A stretch of 64,000 nt of DNA from Nostoc sp. LEGE 06077 (GTDB lineage Bacteria > Cyanobacteriota > Cyanobacteriia > Cyanobacteriales > Nostocaceae): positions 1 to 64,000 of the forward strand of contig NZ_JADEWI010000036.1 in NCBI RefSeq assembly GCF_015207705.1, given 5' to 3'. Within the stretch, counting starts at the first letter, position 1; each line of letters opens with the position of its first letter. Positions 1 to 8,172 of the stretch are shown here, piece after piece. The translations under genes and the position numbers were made by a program. Under the pieces are notes generated by a model. It did no database searches. It saw only the letters and a list, made by a program, of their open reading frames with translations, and was not told where the DNA came from.

Positions 1-329
1 GAATATCTCCGTCAACAACGACCATTAGCCAAACTTTTAATAATTTGGGATGGTGCAAGTTATCATCGTTCACAAGAAATTCAAGATTATCTAGATTCAT
101 TAAATCGTGAATTGGAAAAAGAACAATGGTGGATTACCTGCTTGAGGTTTGCCCCAAATGCACCACAACAGAATCCTGTAGAAGATATTTGGCTCTTTGC
201 AAAACGATTAATTAGAGAATTTTATTTTCCTGCCATTCTTTTAACGTAGTCAAGACGTTATTTGAGCTATCAATTCATTGTCAAATTTTTGACTTCCCTA
301 AACTTTATGAATATGGTGTTTTCTCATAA
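1..329 (+). pseudogene. IS630-type transposase, 3' fragment with frameshift
   Basis: The window opens inside a reading frame resembling the C-terminal catalytic part of an IS630/Tc1-type DDE transposase. It shows IIWDGASYH (second catalytic Asp) and, about 45 residues later, NPVEDIW (final catalytic Glu). Frame 1 stops at 247-249. The family-like tail continues in another frame from about 243 (NVVKTLFELSIHCQIFD...) to a TAA at 327-329, so one frameshift lies near 235-245. The AT-rich sequence just after the stop (TCTAGGATTGCTATA, about 333-347) may be the right terminal repeat next to a TA target. The 5' part lies outside the window. Some IS630 elements use programmed frameshifting, but usually in the middle of the gene, so decay is more likely here. 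Confidence 0.75.
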
Positions 330-888
330 ATCATCTAGGATTGCTATATCTTGACTTGATTTGTAAATTTAAGTTCGCTTATTTTACGTCAGTGAAGCAC
401 TAACTCAGTTTAAAATTCACCCAAAAATTCCAGATATTAGCAGATGCGATCGCAGCTTTATAAAAACCTTTACCCTTCCCTAACCCTGTGATTCTTCCCC
501 TTCATCTCTCAGACTTATGTGGCTGATATCAGTAAATCACTGAGAAAACAAATGCACCTAACGAGTAGGTGCAAAGATTAGGTAATTACAGAATTAATAC
601 TACTATGTAAAACTAAGTAGGTAATAACTCAGGAGTTAATAGAGTCTATCTGAAGAACCCATAAATCGTTTCCGTAAATCTACTGAATTTTTGCTTAAAA
701 GTCAGAGAATTAGTAATGATAAGTATTTTTACGATTAGCAAATTTGCTTAAGTAATTAAGCTGAAATTTTTAATGATAAAAAATTTAATCCCCAAAGGCA
801 ACGAAATAGGGCTTAATAAAAGCAATAGGCTCAAACCAACAGCCAGCACAACAGTCAAAAGTATTTTTATCAGTTTTAGTTATTAATT
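330..888. other. intergenic region between the IS remnant and cofH
   Basis: There is no credible coding sequence in this 559-bp AT-rich stretch. It contains one clear 8-bp hairpin (TGCACCTA at 553-560, loop ACGAG, TAGGTGCA at 566-573) with no following T-run, so it is not an obvious intrinsic terminator. A HIP1-like GCGATCGC lies near 448. The cofH promoter must be in the last few hundred bases, but I cannot assign -35/-10 boxes with confidence. Confidence 0.5.
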
Positions 889-2040
889 GTGATAAACACT
901 TCTATTGAAAACATTCTTGAGCGTGCCTTAATGGGGTACGATTTATCTCATCAAGAGGGAGTAGTTTTGTTAAAACAAACTGACCCCAAGGCGATCGCCG
1001 CGATTCGTAGCACCGCCGATCAACTTCGTTACACTCAGGTAGGCGACACTGTAACTTATATCATCAACCGCAATATTAATTTCACCAATATCTGTGAACA
1101 GCATTGTAGTTTTTGTGCGTTCCGCCGAGATGATGGTGATGCGGGGGCTTATTGGTTAGATTGGGGGCAAATTTTAGAAAAGTCACAAGATGCAGTCAAT
1201 CGGGGGGCGACGGAAATTTGTATGCAGGGTGGATTAAACCCTCAAGCCCAGATTAACGGAAAATCTCTACCCTACTATCTCAAATTAGTCTCAACCATAA
1301 AACAAGCATTTCCCCACCTCCATTTACACGCTTTCTCTCCCCAAGAAGTGCAGTTTATCGCCAGATTAGACGGGTTGGATTATGCAACCGTGATTGCGGC
1401 TTTGCGAGATGCTGGTGTTGGTTCCATGCCAGGTACAGCTGCCGAGGTGTTAGATGATGAAATCAGAAAAGTCTTGTGTCCAGAGAAAATTGACACAGCG
1501 ACTTGGTTAGAGATTATCTCGACAGCCCATAAATTAGGCTTACCCACCACTAGTACCATGCTATCGGGACATATCGAAACCCCAGAACAGCAAATTGGGC
1601 ATTTAGAAAAATTGCGATCGCTACAACAAACAGCCATTAATCAAGGCTATCCAGCAAAAATTACCGAGTTTATTATCTTACCCTTTGTCGGTCAAGAAGC
1701 GCCGAAATCTTTACGCCGTCGGGTGGGGCGCGATCAACCAATTTTAGCTGATGCTTTATTATTAGGGGCTGTAGCCCGGATATTCTTGGGTAAATGGATT
1801 CCCAACCATCAGCCCAGTTGGGTAAAGTTGGGACTAGCTGGGGCAAAAGAAGCCCTAGTTTGGGGTTGCAACGATATTGGCGGCACTTTAATGGAGGAAC
1901 ACATTACCACAATGGCTGGTGCTGTGGGCGGTACTTGTATGGAAGTGGAAAGTTTGCAAACTGCGATCGCATCTTTAGGAAGACCTTACCAACAACGAGA
2001 TACTCTCTATCAAAAAGTGCAGAGTAGAGAATTATATTAG
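889..2040 (+). CDS. cofH: FO synthase subunit 2 (CofH), radical SAM enzyme
   Basis: CofH works with CofG to make 7,8-didemethyl-8-hydroxy-5-deazariboflavin (FO) from 5-amino-6-(ribitylamino)uracil and tyrosine. In cyanobacteria FO serves as the light-harvesting chromophore of some DNA photolyases. The 383-residue product has the radical-SAM cluster motif CEQHCSFC, with C69, C73 and C76 in the CX3CX2C spacing. Other family-typical stretches are the Gly-rich MQGGLNP after the cluster, HAFSPQEV, and TTSTMLSGH. The start is GTG at 889; no upstream ATG fits. The length is normal for the family. No cofG is present in the window; in cyanobacteria the two genes are often unlinked. The downstream gene psb27 is separated by about 100 bp with heptamer repeats, so co-transcription is doubtful. 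Confidence 0.92.
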   Translation: MINTSIENILERALMGYDLSHQEGVVLLKQTDPKAIAAIRSTADQLRYTQVGDTVTYIINRNINFTNICEQHCSFCAFRRDDGDAGAYWLDWGQILEKSQDAVNRGATEICMQGGLNPQAQINGKSLPYYLKLVSTIKQAFPHLHLHAFSPQEVQFIARLDGLDYATVIAALRDAGVGSMPGTAAEVLDDEIRKVLCPEKIDTATWLEIISTAHKLGLPTTSTMLSGHIETPEQQIGHLEKLRSLQQTAINQGYPAKITEFIILPFVGQEAPKSLRRRVGRDQPILADALLLGAVARIFLGKWIPNHQPSWVKLGLAGAKEALVWGCNDIGGTLMEEHITTMAGAVGGTCMEVESLQTAIASLGRPYQQRDTLYQKVQSRELY

Positions 2041-2068
2041 TTTTGACTTTTGACTTTTGACTTTTGAC
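2041..2068. repeat. heptanucleotide tandem repeat (TTTTGAC)x4
   Basis: Four exact head-to-tail copies of TTTTGAC begin at the base after the cofH stop codon, followed by a degenerate fifth copy. Short tandemly repeated heptamers between genes are a known trait of heterocystous cyanobacterial genomes. A related family, (AAGTAAA)n, lies at about 33005-33034. Confidence 0.85.
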
Positions 2069-2143
2069 TTTTGGCCTTCCTCATGATCCCCAAGATACCA
2101 ATCCAAGATAGGATGGACGATGATTTACGTGTAGTTTCAGATA

Positions 2144-2545
2144 ATGCTTATGAAACGCTATTGGTCGCGTCTGCTTGCTGTGGTTTTGGTTTTAGCTATC
2201 GGTTTAATCGGCTGTTCTAGCCCTGATAGTTTGTCGGGTGATTATCGCCAAGACACATTGACTGTAGTTAGTACCTTGAGAAAAGCCCTAGAAGTATCTG
2301 AAAGTTCACCAGATAAAGCAGAACTCCAGGCAGATGCGCGTCAAAAAATCAACGATTTTTCTGCCCGTTATCAACGGGCAGGTTCTATTTCTGGTTTAAG
2401 TTCTTTTACAACCATGCGTACCGCCCTCAACTCTTTAGCGGGACACTACAGTTCTTATCCCAACCGTCCAGTTCCTGAAAAGCTGAAAACTCGTCTCGAA
2501 CAGGAGTTCCAACAAGTAGAGTCTGCACTAAAGCGTGGTGCTTGA
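2144..2545 (+). CDS. psb27: photosystem II lipoprotein Psb27
   Basis: Psb27 is a lumenal lipoprotein that binds CP43 in photosystem II assembly and repair intermediates and keeps the lumen side accessible for Mn-cluster assembly. The 133-residue precursor has a positively charged N-terminus, a hydrophobic stretch (residues 9-23) and a lipobox ending LIGC with Cys24 as the lipidated residue. The mature part is four-helical in the family and shows the expected YRQDTLTVVSTLRKAL and helical C-terminal segments. Two in-frame ATGs (2144 and 2150) are possible starts; MKRYWSR at 2150 is equally good. A hairpin follows the gene at 2564-2591. Confidence 0.93.
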   Translation: MLMKRYWSRLLAVVLVLAIGLIGCSSPDSLSGDYRQDTLTVVSTLRKALEVSESSPDKAELQADARQKINDFSARYQRAGSISGLSSFTTMRTALNSLAGHYSSYPNRPVPEKLKTRLEQEFQQVESALKRGA

Positions 2546-2563
2546 TATTCCTTTATATTTTTC

Positions 2564-2591
2564 AGAGTCCAGAGTTATTACTTTGGACTCT
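2564..2591 (+). terminator. putative terminator hairpin after psb27
   Basis: AGAGTCCA at 2564-2571 pairs perfectly with TGGACTCT at 2584-2591 across a 12-base loop. A short T-rich stretch follows (TTTAAA). It lies 18 bases after the psb27 stop. The T-run is weak, so termination strength is uncertain. Confidence 0.5.
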
Positions 2592-2910
2592 TTAAACCCA
2601 AAGGCGCGGTGAGGGTAACGCAACGGTACGCAAAGTTTTTGTATAGTGTTTGAGTTAAATTTGAAGTTTATAATAATTTACTTTAAAGTTACAACCTAAA
2701 AAATCCAGCAACACTTACGGGGGTTTGGGAGTCTTGAGAATTAGGCTTCAAAGCCCTCATTTTTGCAATATATAGCTGTATTCAGATAGGGGAGAAGGTT
2801 TGAATAACAGTGTGGATGGGAGAAATATTCAATATTTCTACCTTCTGGCTTCTATCTCTTGCCTTCTGGCTACTGCTATAACAATTGATACACCCTAATA
2901 CTCAACTCCC
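2592..2910. other. intergenic region with a 9-bp palindrome
   Basis: No gene is seen here. The notable element is AGAAATATT C AATATTTCT at 2821-2839, a perfect 9-bp inverted repeat around one central base. A loop that short cannot form a good RNA hairpin, so a protein-binding operator is the more natural reading; the AT-rich symmetry vaguely recalls a Fur-type box. It sits about 100 bp upstream of the likely start of the following gene. The stretch after it (tacCTTCTGGCTTCTATCTCTTGCCTTCTGGC) is a low-complexity spacer repeat. Confidence 0.4.
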
Positions 2911-2937
2911 GTGAATTTGTACATCTACCTTGCCGGT

Positions 2938-4437
2938 ATGTCTCACCGTCCCGCAAAACTTTTTCGAGCAAAATTATTATGGCAACGCTTGTTTGCTGTG
3001 GTTTTTAGCAGTAGCCTGTTGATGCCTAACTTGATCAGCCAACCAGCCCAAGCGCAAATCAAACAAGATTGCCAGTTATCCAGCACAACAGCGCAGACAA
3101 AAGAAAAATTACGTTTGTTGGCACTAAAAGGCGATCGCGATGCCCAAAGCCGCTATCAGCAATTGATACGCCAACACGCCCAAGATTTAAAAGAATGTCG
3201 CAGTCGGAATTGGCCAAAAATCCAGGCTGTTTGGTTGCGTCTTTATCCCTGCGACATTCAACCAGGGTTAATTGACCAAATTATGGATCGCATGGTCAAT
3301 CGTGGCTATAACCAAATTTATGTAGAAACCTTTTATGATGGGCAAGTACTACTACCAGCAGCAGATAATCCCACAGTTTGGCCTTCTGTAGTGCGTACAC
3401 CTGGGACAGAAAAGATAGATTTACTCTCCATCGCCATTCAAAAAGGGCGAGAACGGGGATTAAAGGTTTATTCCTGGATGTTCACCACCAATTTTGGCTA
3501 TACCTACGCCCAACGTACAGATCGAGAACCAGCGATCGCCCGTAATGGCAAGGGGCAAACCAGCTTATATGTTGTAGATAACAGTTCGCAAGTATTTATT
3601 GACCCCTACAATATGCAAGCCAAACGCGATTACTTCCAGATGGTACAGCAAGTACTACGTCGTCGCCCGGATGGTTTGCTATTTGATTATGTGCGTTATC
3701 CCAGACAAGCTGGCACTGATTCAATTGCCACGAAAGTCACTGATTTATGGCTATTTACCCCAGCCACTCAAGAAGCTTTATTTCGTCGGGCGTTGAATTC
3801 TAAAGGGTTGCATTTAATTCGACGCTTTCTCACTAAGGGATACGTCACCGTAGCAGATATCGATCAAGTCGATAAACTTTATCCCCAAGAAGGGGAACCG
3901 ATGTGGCAAGGTAGGACTCCGCCACCACAGCAAAAAGCACTTTTAGCAGCAGCTGACAGACAACCAACTTTGCAAGTTGAACTCTGGCAGTTGATGGTTG
4001 CCCACGCTATGCAAGGTATCTTAGATTTTGTGGCTTTAGCTAGTTACCCAGCACAGCAAGTAGGCATTCCATCGGGTGTGGTGTTTTTCCCAGATGGCAA
4101 TCAAATGGTAGGACAAGGGTATGATTCCCGCTTACAACCTTGGGATAGATTTCCCAGGAACTTGCAATGGCACGCTATGGCCTATGCAGTTTGCAGTGAT
4201 GTTAGCTGTATTACAAACCAAGTGCAACGGGTTATCAGTGCGGCAAAACCAGGGACACAAATTATTCCCGCCTTAGCCGGGGCTTGGGGACAATCAACCA
4301 CCACTCGCCCATCACTAGAAGCGCAAATGCAAGCATTACGCAAATTTTCGCCCCAACTGGCGGGAGTCAGCCATTTTGCTTACTCTTGGCAATATCCTGA
4401 AAATGATAGCGATCGCAAATTCTGTCGCCTGCGTTAA
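2938..4437 (+). CDS. secreted glycoside-hydrolase-like (GHL10/DUF4015-type) protein
   Basis: This is predicted to be an exported protein with a TIM-barrel glycosidase-like domain; its substrate is unknown. I prefer the ATG at 2938 over the GTG at 2911, because it puts a basic N-terminus (MSHRPAKLFRAK) directly before a hydrophobic core and a signal peptidase I-like site after AQA (QPAQAQ). The barrel begins around residue 90 (WLRLYPCDIQ). It includes YVETFYDGQVLLP, GLKVYSWMF and the motif GLLFDYVRYPR, typical of the putative glycosyl-hydrolase families GHL10 and DUF4015. The product is about 499 residues. Its last ten codons and stop lie in a 30-bp sequence repeated exactly at 5085-5114, beyond the following toxin-antitoxin genes. 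Family placement is fairly sure; catalytic activity is inference. Confidence 0.75.
   Translation: MSHRPAKLFRAKLLWQRLFAVVFSSSLLMPNLISQPAQAQIKQDCQLSSTTAQTKEKLRLLALKGDRDAQSRYQQLIRQHAQDLKECRSRNWPKIQAVWLRLYPCDIQPGLIDQIMDRMVNRGYNQIYVETFYDGQVLLPAADNPTVWPSVVRTPGTEKIDLLSIAIQKGRERGLKVYSWMFTTNFGYTYAQRTDREPAIARNGKGQTSLYVVDNSSQVFIDPYNMQAKRDYFQMVQQVLRRRPDGLLFDYVRYPRQAGTDSIATKVTDLWLFTPATQEALFRRALNSKGLHLIRRFLTKGYVTVADIDQVDKLYPQEGEPMWQGRTPPPQQKALLAAADRQPTLQVELWQLMVAHAMQGILDFVALASYPAQQVGIPSGVVFFPDGNQMVGQGYDSRLQPWDRFPRNLQWHAMAYAVCSDVSCITNQVQRVISAAKPGTQIIPALAGAWGQSTTTRPSLEAQMQALRKFSPQLAGVSHFAYSWQYPENDSDRKFCRLR
4408..4437. repeat. 30-bp direct repeat, left copy (end of glycosidase-like gene)
   Basis: The 30 bases here, beginning AGCGATCGCAAATTC and ending CCTGCGTTAA, encode the last codons and stop of the glycosidase-like gene. 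They occur again without mismatch at 5085-5114. The two copies bracket the toxin-antitoxin pair exactly. The flanking bases on either side differ, so the repeat boundaries are sharp. Confidence 0.95.
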
Positions 4438-4518
4438 TCACAGAACGGACGCACAAAGATCGTCAACTATCCCAGATGCTAGAATCACCCTAGCATCAAC
4501 ACTTCTACATCAGCCTGC

Positions 4519-4812
4519 ATGGAAAAAGTCGAACTGCAACTTGATACTAAAACCCTAGAAAAAGCACTTGCCTTAGCACAGTCTCATCATTGTGACTTGT
4601 CACAATTGTTTGCATACGCAATTGAACACCTCACAGCAGCAGAACCAATATTGGTGTCATCAGAAAATTATCAAGAATTAATTAATCGAGTGAATGAATT
4701 GGAGGATATGCTATTAGGTCAAGCGGCTGAAGTAGCGCTGAATCAATCAACAATGGTTGGTACTGAGAATTTTACATCTGCACTGGAGCGTTTAGCGAAT
4801 GGCGAGGCTTGA
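4519..4812 (+). CDS. putative antitoxin of a RelE/ParE-type TA pair
   Basis: This is a 97-residue acidic, mostly helical protein directly upstream of a RelE-like toxin, overlapping it by 14 bases. That arrangement is the usual type II antitoxin-toxin order. I do not recognise the DNA-binding fold with certainty. The N-terminal half (VELQLDTKTLEKALALAQ) could be a short strand followed by helices, as in ribbon-helix-helix proteins. The C-terminal half (NRVNELEDMLLGQAAEV, then FTSALERLANGEA) is acidic and helical, as expected for a toxin-wrapping segment. The role is inferred mainly from context. Antitoxins of such pairs normally repress their own promoter, which would lie in the 81 bp after the left direct repeat. 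Confidence 0.65.
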   Translation: MEKVELQLDTKTLEKALALAQSHHCDLSQLFAYAIEHLTAAEPILVSSENYQELINRVNELEDMLLGQAAEVALNQSTMVGTENFTSALERLANGEA

Positions 4813-5080
4813 TGGTTTAGCAACTGTTCTAGATTTTTTGAATGGTTTGCAGCCAAAAATAGCAGCGCAGATTGCGAAAAAAGTATTGGCTTTGAATGTT
4901 GATCCTTTACCTGCTGATAGTCAGCAGTTATCTGGCTATCAAGGTTATTATCGAGTTGATAGTGGCGAATATCGCATTGTTTATCGTTTTTTTCCTGAAG
5001 AAGATTTAGTAGAAGTAATTTTACTGGGTAAACGCAATGATGATGATGTCTACAAAAAGTTAAAGCGTTTGTTGGGATAA
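4799..5080 (+). CDS. RelE/ParE superfamily toxin
   Basis: A 93-residue protein with the layout of the RelE/ParE fold: two N-terminal helices (residues 4-30), a central segment with QQLSGYQGYYRVDSGEYRIVYRF, and a C-terminal strand VEVILLGKRNDDDVYKKL. The GYYRVDSGEYRIVY and GKRNDD motifs are those of RelE-type mRNA interferases, where conserved Arg, Lys and Tyr residues cut ribosome-bound mRNA; the exact activity here is inferred. Translation is probably coupled to the antitoxin through the 14-base overlap. The stop codon is only four bases from the right copy of the 30-bp direct repeat. Confidence 0.85.
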   Translation: MARLDGLATVLDFLNGLQPKIAAQIAKKVLALNVDPLPADSQQLSGYQGYYRVDSGEYRIVYRFFPEEDLVEVILLGKRNDDDVYKKLKRLLG

Positions 5081-5084
5081 TTGC

Positions 5085-5114
5085 AGCGATCGCAAATTCT
5101 GTCGCCTGCGTTAA
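5085..5114. repeat. 30-bp direct repeat, right copy
   Basis: Exact duplicate of 4408-5114's left copy at 4408-4437. Here it follows the toxin gene and is non-coding. It is followed immediately by the polA terminator region, which presumably was next to the glycosidase-like gene before the TA pair was inserted. Confidence 0.95.
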
Positions 5115-5121
5115 AAAAGCA

Positions 5122-5147
5122 GAGGGGAAGCCGAATTTATTCCCCTC
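5122..5147 (-). terminator. intrinsic terminator of polA
   Basis: GAGGGGAA at 5122-5129 and TTCCCCTC at 5140-5147 form a perfect 8-bp GC-rich stem with a 10-base loop. Read on the minus strand, the stem is followed by TGCTTTTTTAA, a good U-tract. It lies 16 bases beyond the polA stop codon. There is no T-run on the plus strand, so it terminates mainly polA transcripts. Confidence 0.8.
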
Positions 5148-5163
5148 AACTTCTAATTACGAA

Positions 5164-8079
5164 TTACTTTGTCTCCATCCAATTATCGCCTGCACGCACA
5201 TCTACCAGTAACGGCACACTCAAAGACACTGCACCTTCCATAACTGATTTAATTTGTGGTTGTAATTCTGACCATTCTTGAGGCGGAACTTCAAAAACTA
5301 ATTCATCGTGAACTTGCAATAACAAACGTGCCTGATATTGTTTTAAAATTTCATTCAATCTCACCATTGCGATTTTAATAATATCTGCGCTGGAACCTTG
5401 AATGGGTGCATTAGCCGCAGAACGGAGTAATCCAGCATCGAAAGGGCCTAAATTTTTTAATTTACTCAAGTCAATCTCTTCAGGATTACTATTTTTTAAC
5501 CTGCGTAAACTGTTATTAGTAAAATCAAAATAACGCCGACGACCGAGGATAGTTTCGACATAACCTTGCGCGATCGCTTGTTTTTTTACTCCCTCTAAAT
5601 AGGCAAAAACTTGAGAATATCGTTCGTTAAATCGCTTAATAAATTCATTCGCAATGTTTTTATCTATTCCCGTTGAACGCGAGAACCGCAGTGAACCCAT
5701 CCCATAAATTACACCAAAGTTAATCGTTTTCGCTACTCTTCTTTCATCTGCGGAAATATCATCTTTTTCAAACACTAATCGAGCCGTGACTGTGTGAATA
5801 TCTTCATTTTGCTGATATGCTTGCACCAACAATGGTTCTTGACTCAAATGTGCTAAAATTCTTAACTCAATTTGTGAGTAATCCGCAGCTACCATTAAGT
5901 AATTTTTATCTGGTAAAAATGCCTTGCGAATTTGCCGACTAAAAGCTGTTCTAATGGGGATATTTTGTAAATTTGGGTTAGAAGAAGATAACCGCCCCGT
6001 TGATGTTGCAGTTTGGTTAAAATCAGTATGCACTCGTTGAGTATCTGGACGCACCAATGCAGGTAGCGCATCTACATAAGTAGACTTTAATTTAGCTAAA
6101 GTACGGTACTCAATTATTGCCTCTACAAACCCTGTGTTATCAACTTCTAATAGCTTTTCTAAAGTCGCTGCGTCGGTAGAATAGCCAGTTTGAATTTTTC
6201 GAGAATATTTAGTACTTAATCCTAACTTTTCAAATAATATTTGACTCAACTGTTTTGGAGAACCTAAATTAAATTTTTCCCCAGCTATTTCCGTTGCTTG
6301 TGCTTCTAACTTGGCTAAATCTATTTCTAGTTGTTGTGAGAGTTCTTGCAAATAAGCGGAATTAATGCTAACACCAGTGTATTCCATCTCTGCGAGAACT
6401 GCTTCTAATGGCTGTTCTACTTCTATTAATAGTTGCGATAAAGCTGGAAATTTATCGAGTTCTTCGCGCAATTTTGCTACTAATTGCCATGTAGCATAAA
6501 CTTGAAAACAACAATAATTTGCTACAGCCGAAATATCTAAGTCAGCAATGGTTTTACCTTTGGGAACCAATTCGGCATAATTTTGGATAGACAAACCCAA
6601 ATATCGTAAAGCTAAATCAGTTAAATTATGGCTGGTATCAGGATTCAAAACATAACTAGCCAGCATGGTGTCAAAGACAATTCCCGCCAAGTTAATTCCT
6701 TGACAGCGAAATACTAAGCGGTCAAATTTGCCATTCTGAAATGTTTTAGGATAATCAGCACTTTCTAAAATTGGACGTAGTGCTGCAAGTGCGATATCTT
6801 TATCTAAATTTTCCCCGTTTTTATGCGCCAGGGGAATATAAGCTGATTCATCTGGTTGGGTTCCCCAACAACAACCAATTCCAACTAAAGCCGCATCTCG
6901 CGGTTCTAAATCGCTGGTTTCTGTGTCCCACGCGACTGGTGTTGTCGGGTCAATAAATTGTTTTAATAAATTTACTAATTCGTTAAGTTTGGCTTCAGTA
7001 TTAATAATTTGTGGTTGAATTTCGGAAACTGGTTGCTGTTGAAATGCGGCTGTTTCAGCGGCAGTAAAAAACGATAAATCACTATCATCATCAGTAATTG
7101 CTTCTGCTGATATTGCGGGATTTTCTGGAAGTACACCACCAAATTTTTGCTGAATTTCGTTAATTTTTTTTAAAAAAGTAGTGAATTCTAGTTTTTCTAA
7201 AATCGGCGTGAGAGTACTTGTGTCAAATCCTGTGAGTTTGCAGTTTTCTAAATCAACTTCCAGAGGCACTTCGGTGACTATTTGGGCTAAATATTGAGAC
7301 TTTTTAGCATCCTCTTGACCTTCTGTAAGTTTTTTCTGGGTTGCGCCTTTAATTTCAGCTAGTGCAGCATAAATGTTCTCTAAAGAACCATAGGTACTTA
7401 GCAACTGGACTGCGGTTTTTTCGCCTATGCCCCTCACCCCTGGAATATTATCTGATTTATCACCACACAGAGCTTTAAAATCGACAATTTGTGTAGGTAA
7501 TACGCCTAATTTTTCTTTAACTTGTGCGGTACTAAATTCTGTGATGCTATTTGTAGCGCGTTTTAGAGCATCGGGACTAAAGTTTAAAACTGTAATTTCT
7601 TTGTCTGGGTCAATTAGTTGAAATAAATCGCGATCGCCTGTGAGAATTTTCACTTTATATCCAGCAGCCGTCGCCTTTTGTGATAATGTTCCCAACACGT
7701 CATCCGCTTCGTAACCAGGCGCAGTAAAAATCTTGAGGTTCAACCCAGTGAGTAACTCTTGCAGATTTTTCAAATCAGGCACAAAGTCTTCTGGAGTCCC
7801 CGGACGGTCGGCTTTGTAGGTATCGTCAGCTTCGTGGCGGAAAGTGGGTAAACCCAAATCAAAGGCCACCGCCATAGCTTGTGGCTGTTGTGTCGCCATG
7901 ACTTCCAGCAAAGATTTAAGAAAACCAAAGCAGACACTCGTCGGTATCCCTGTTTTAGTTCGCAGTCCGCCATCTCGTCCTTTGGCAAAAGCGAAGTAGG
8001 AACGAAATGCTAAAGAATGCCCATCGACTAAGATGAACGTGGGGCGTGTTTTAGTTAGAGAAGTAGAAGTTTCAGACAT
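5164..8079 (-). CDS. polA: DNA polymerase I
   Basis: Replicative repair polymerase of 971 residues with three parts. The N-terminal 5'-3' exonuclease spans about residues 12-300 and includes DGHSLAFRSYFA, YEADDVLGTL and GDKSDNIPGVRGIGEKTA. The 3'-5' exonuclease-like domain spans about 370-560. The A-family polymerase domain has motif A (ADYSQIELRILAHLS), motif B (RRVAKTINFGVIYGMG) and motif C (LQVHDELVFEV). In the proofreading domain, exo I (D385-T-E387) and exo II (NGKFDRLVF) are intact. Exo III, however, reads NYCCFQVYAT, with Gln526 where the family has the metal-binding Asp of YxxxD. Proofreading may therefore be weakened. The gene faces the TA pair and is divergent from the sensor kinase at 8173. 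Confidence 0.95.
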   Translation of the reverse strand: MSETSTSLTKTRPTFILVDGHSLAFRSYFAFAKGRDGGLRTKTGIPTSVCFGFLKSLLEVMATQQPQAMAVAFDLGLPTFRHEADDTYKADRPGTPEDFVPDLKNLQELLTGLNLKIFTAPGYEADDVLGTLSQKATAAGYKVKILTGDRDLFQLIDPDKEITVLNFSPDALKRATNSITEFSTAQVKEKLGVLPTQIVDFKALCGDKSDNIPGVRGIGEKTAVQLLSTYGSLENIYAALAEIKGATQKKLTEGQEDAKKSQYLAQIVTEVPLEVDLENCKLTGFDTSTLTPILEKLEFTTFLKKINEIQQKFGGVLPENPAISAEAITDDDSDLSFFTAAETAAFQQQPVSEIQPQIINTEAKLNELVNLLKQFIDPTTPVAWDTETSDLEPRDAALVGIGCCWGTQPDESAYIPLAHKNGENLDKDIALAALRPILESADYPKTFQNGKFDRLVFRCQGINLAGIVFDTMLASYVLNPDTSHNLTDLALRYLGLSIQNYAELVPKGKTIADLDISAVANYCCFQVYATWQLVAKLREELDKFPALSQLLIEVEQPLEAVLAEMEYTGVSINSAYLQELSQQLEIDLAKLEAQATEIAGEKFNLGSPKQLSQILFEKLGLSTKYSRKIQTGYSTDAATLEKLLEVDNTGFVEAIIEYRTLAKLKSTYVDALPALVRPDTQRVHTDFNQTATSTGRLSSSNPNLQNIPIRTAFSRQIRKAFLPDKNYLMVAADYSQIELRILAHLSQEPLLVQAYQQNEDIHTVTARLVFEKDDISADERRVAKTINFGVIYGMGSLRFSRSTGIDKNIANEFIKRFNERYSQVFAYLEGVKKQAIAQGYVETILGRRRYFDFTNNSLRRLKNSNPEEIDLSKLKNLGPFDAGLLRSAANAPIQGSSADIIKIAMVRLNEILKQYQARLLLQVHDELVFEVPPQEWSELQPQIKSVMEGAVSLSVPLLVDVRAGDNWMETK

Positions 8080-8172
8080 AGATATATATTAAAGAAAATT
8101 TTTAAGGACTATCACTAGCACAAGATTAATCGGTAGTTATAATCCAAATGATGAAAGCTCACAAATTACTTA

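Noticed and set aside
2041-2068. TTTTGAC repeats as a promoter or protein-binding array
   Set aside because: Exact tandem heptamers immediately after a stop codon are common neutral spacer repeats in these genomes; no symmetry or promoter spacing is visible.
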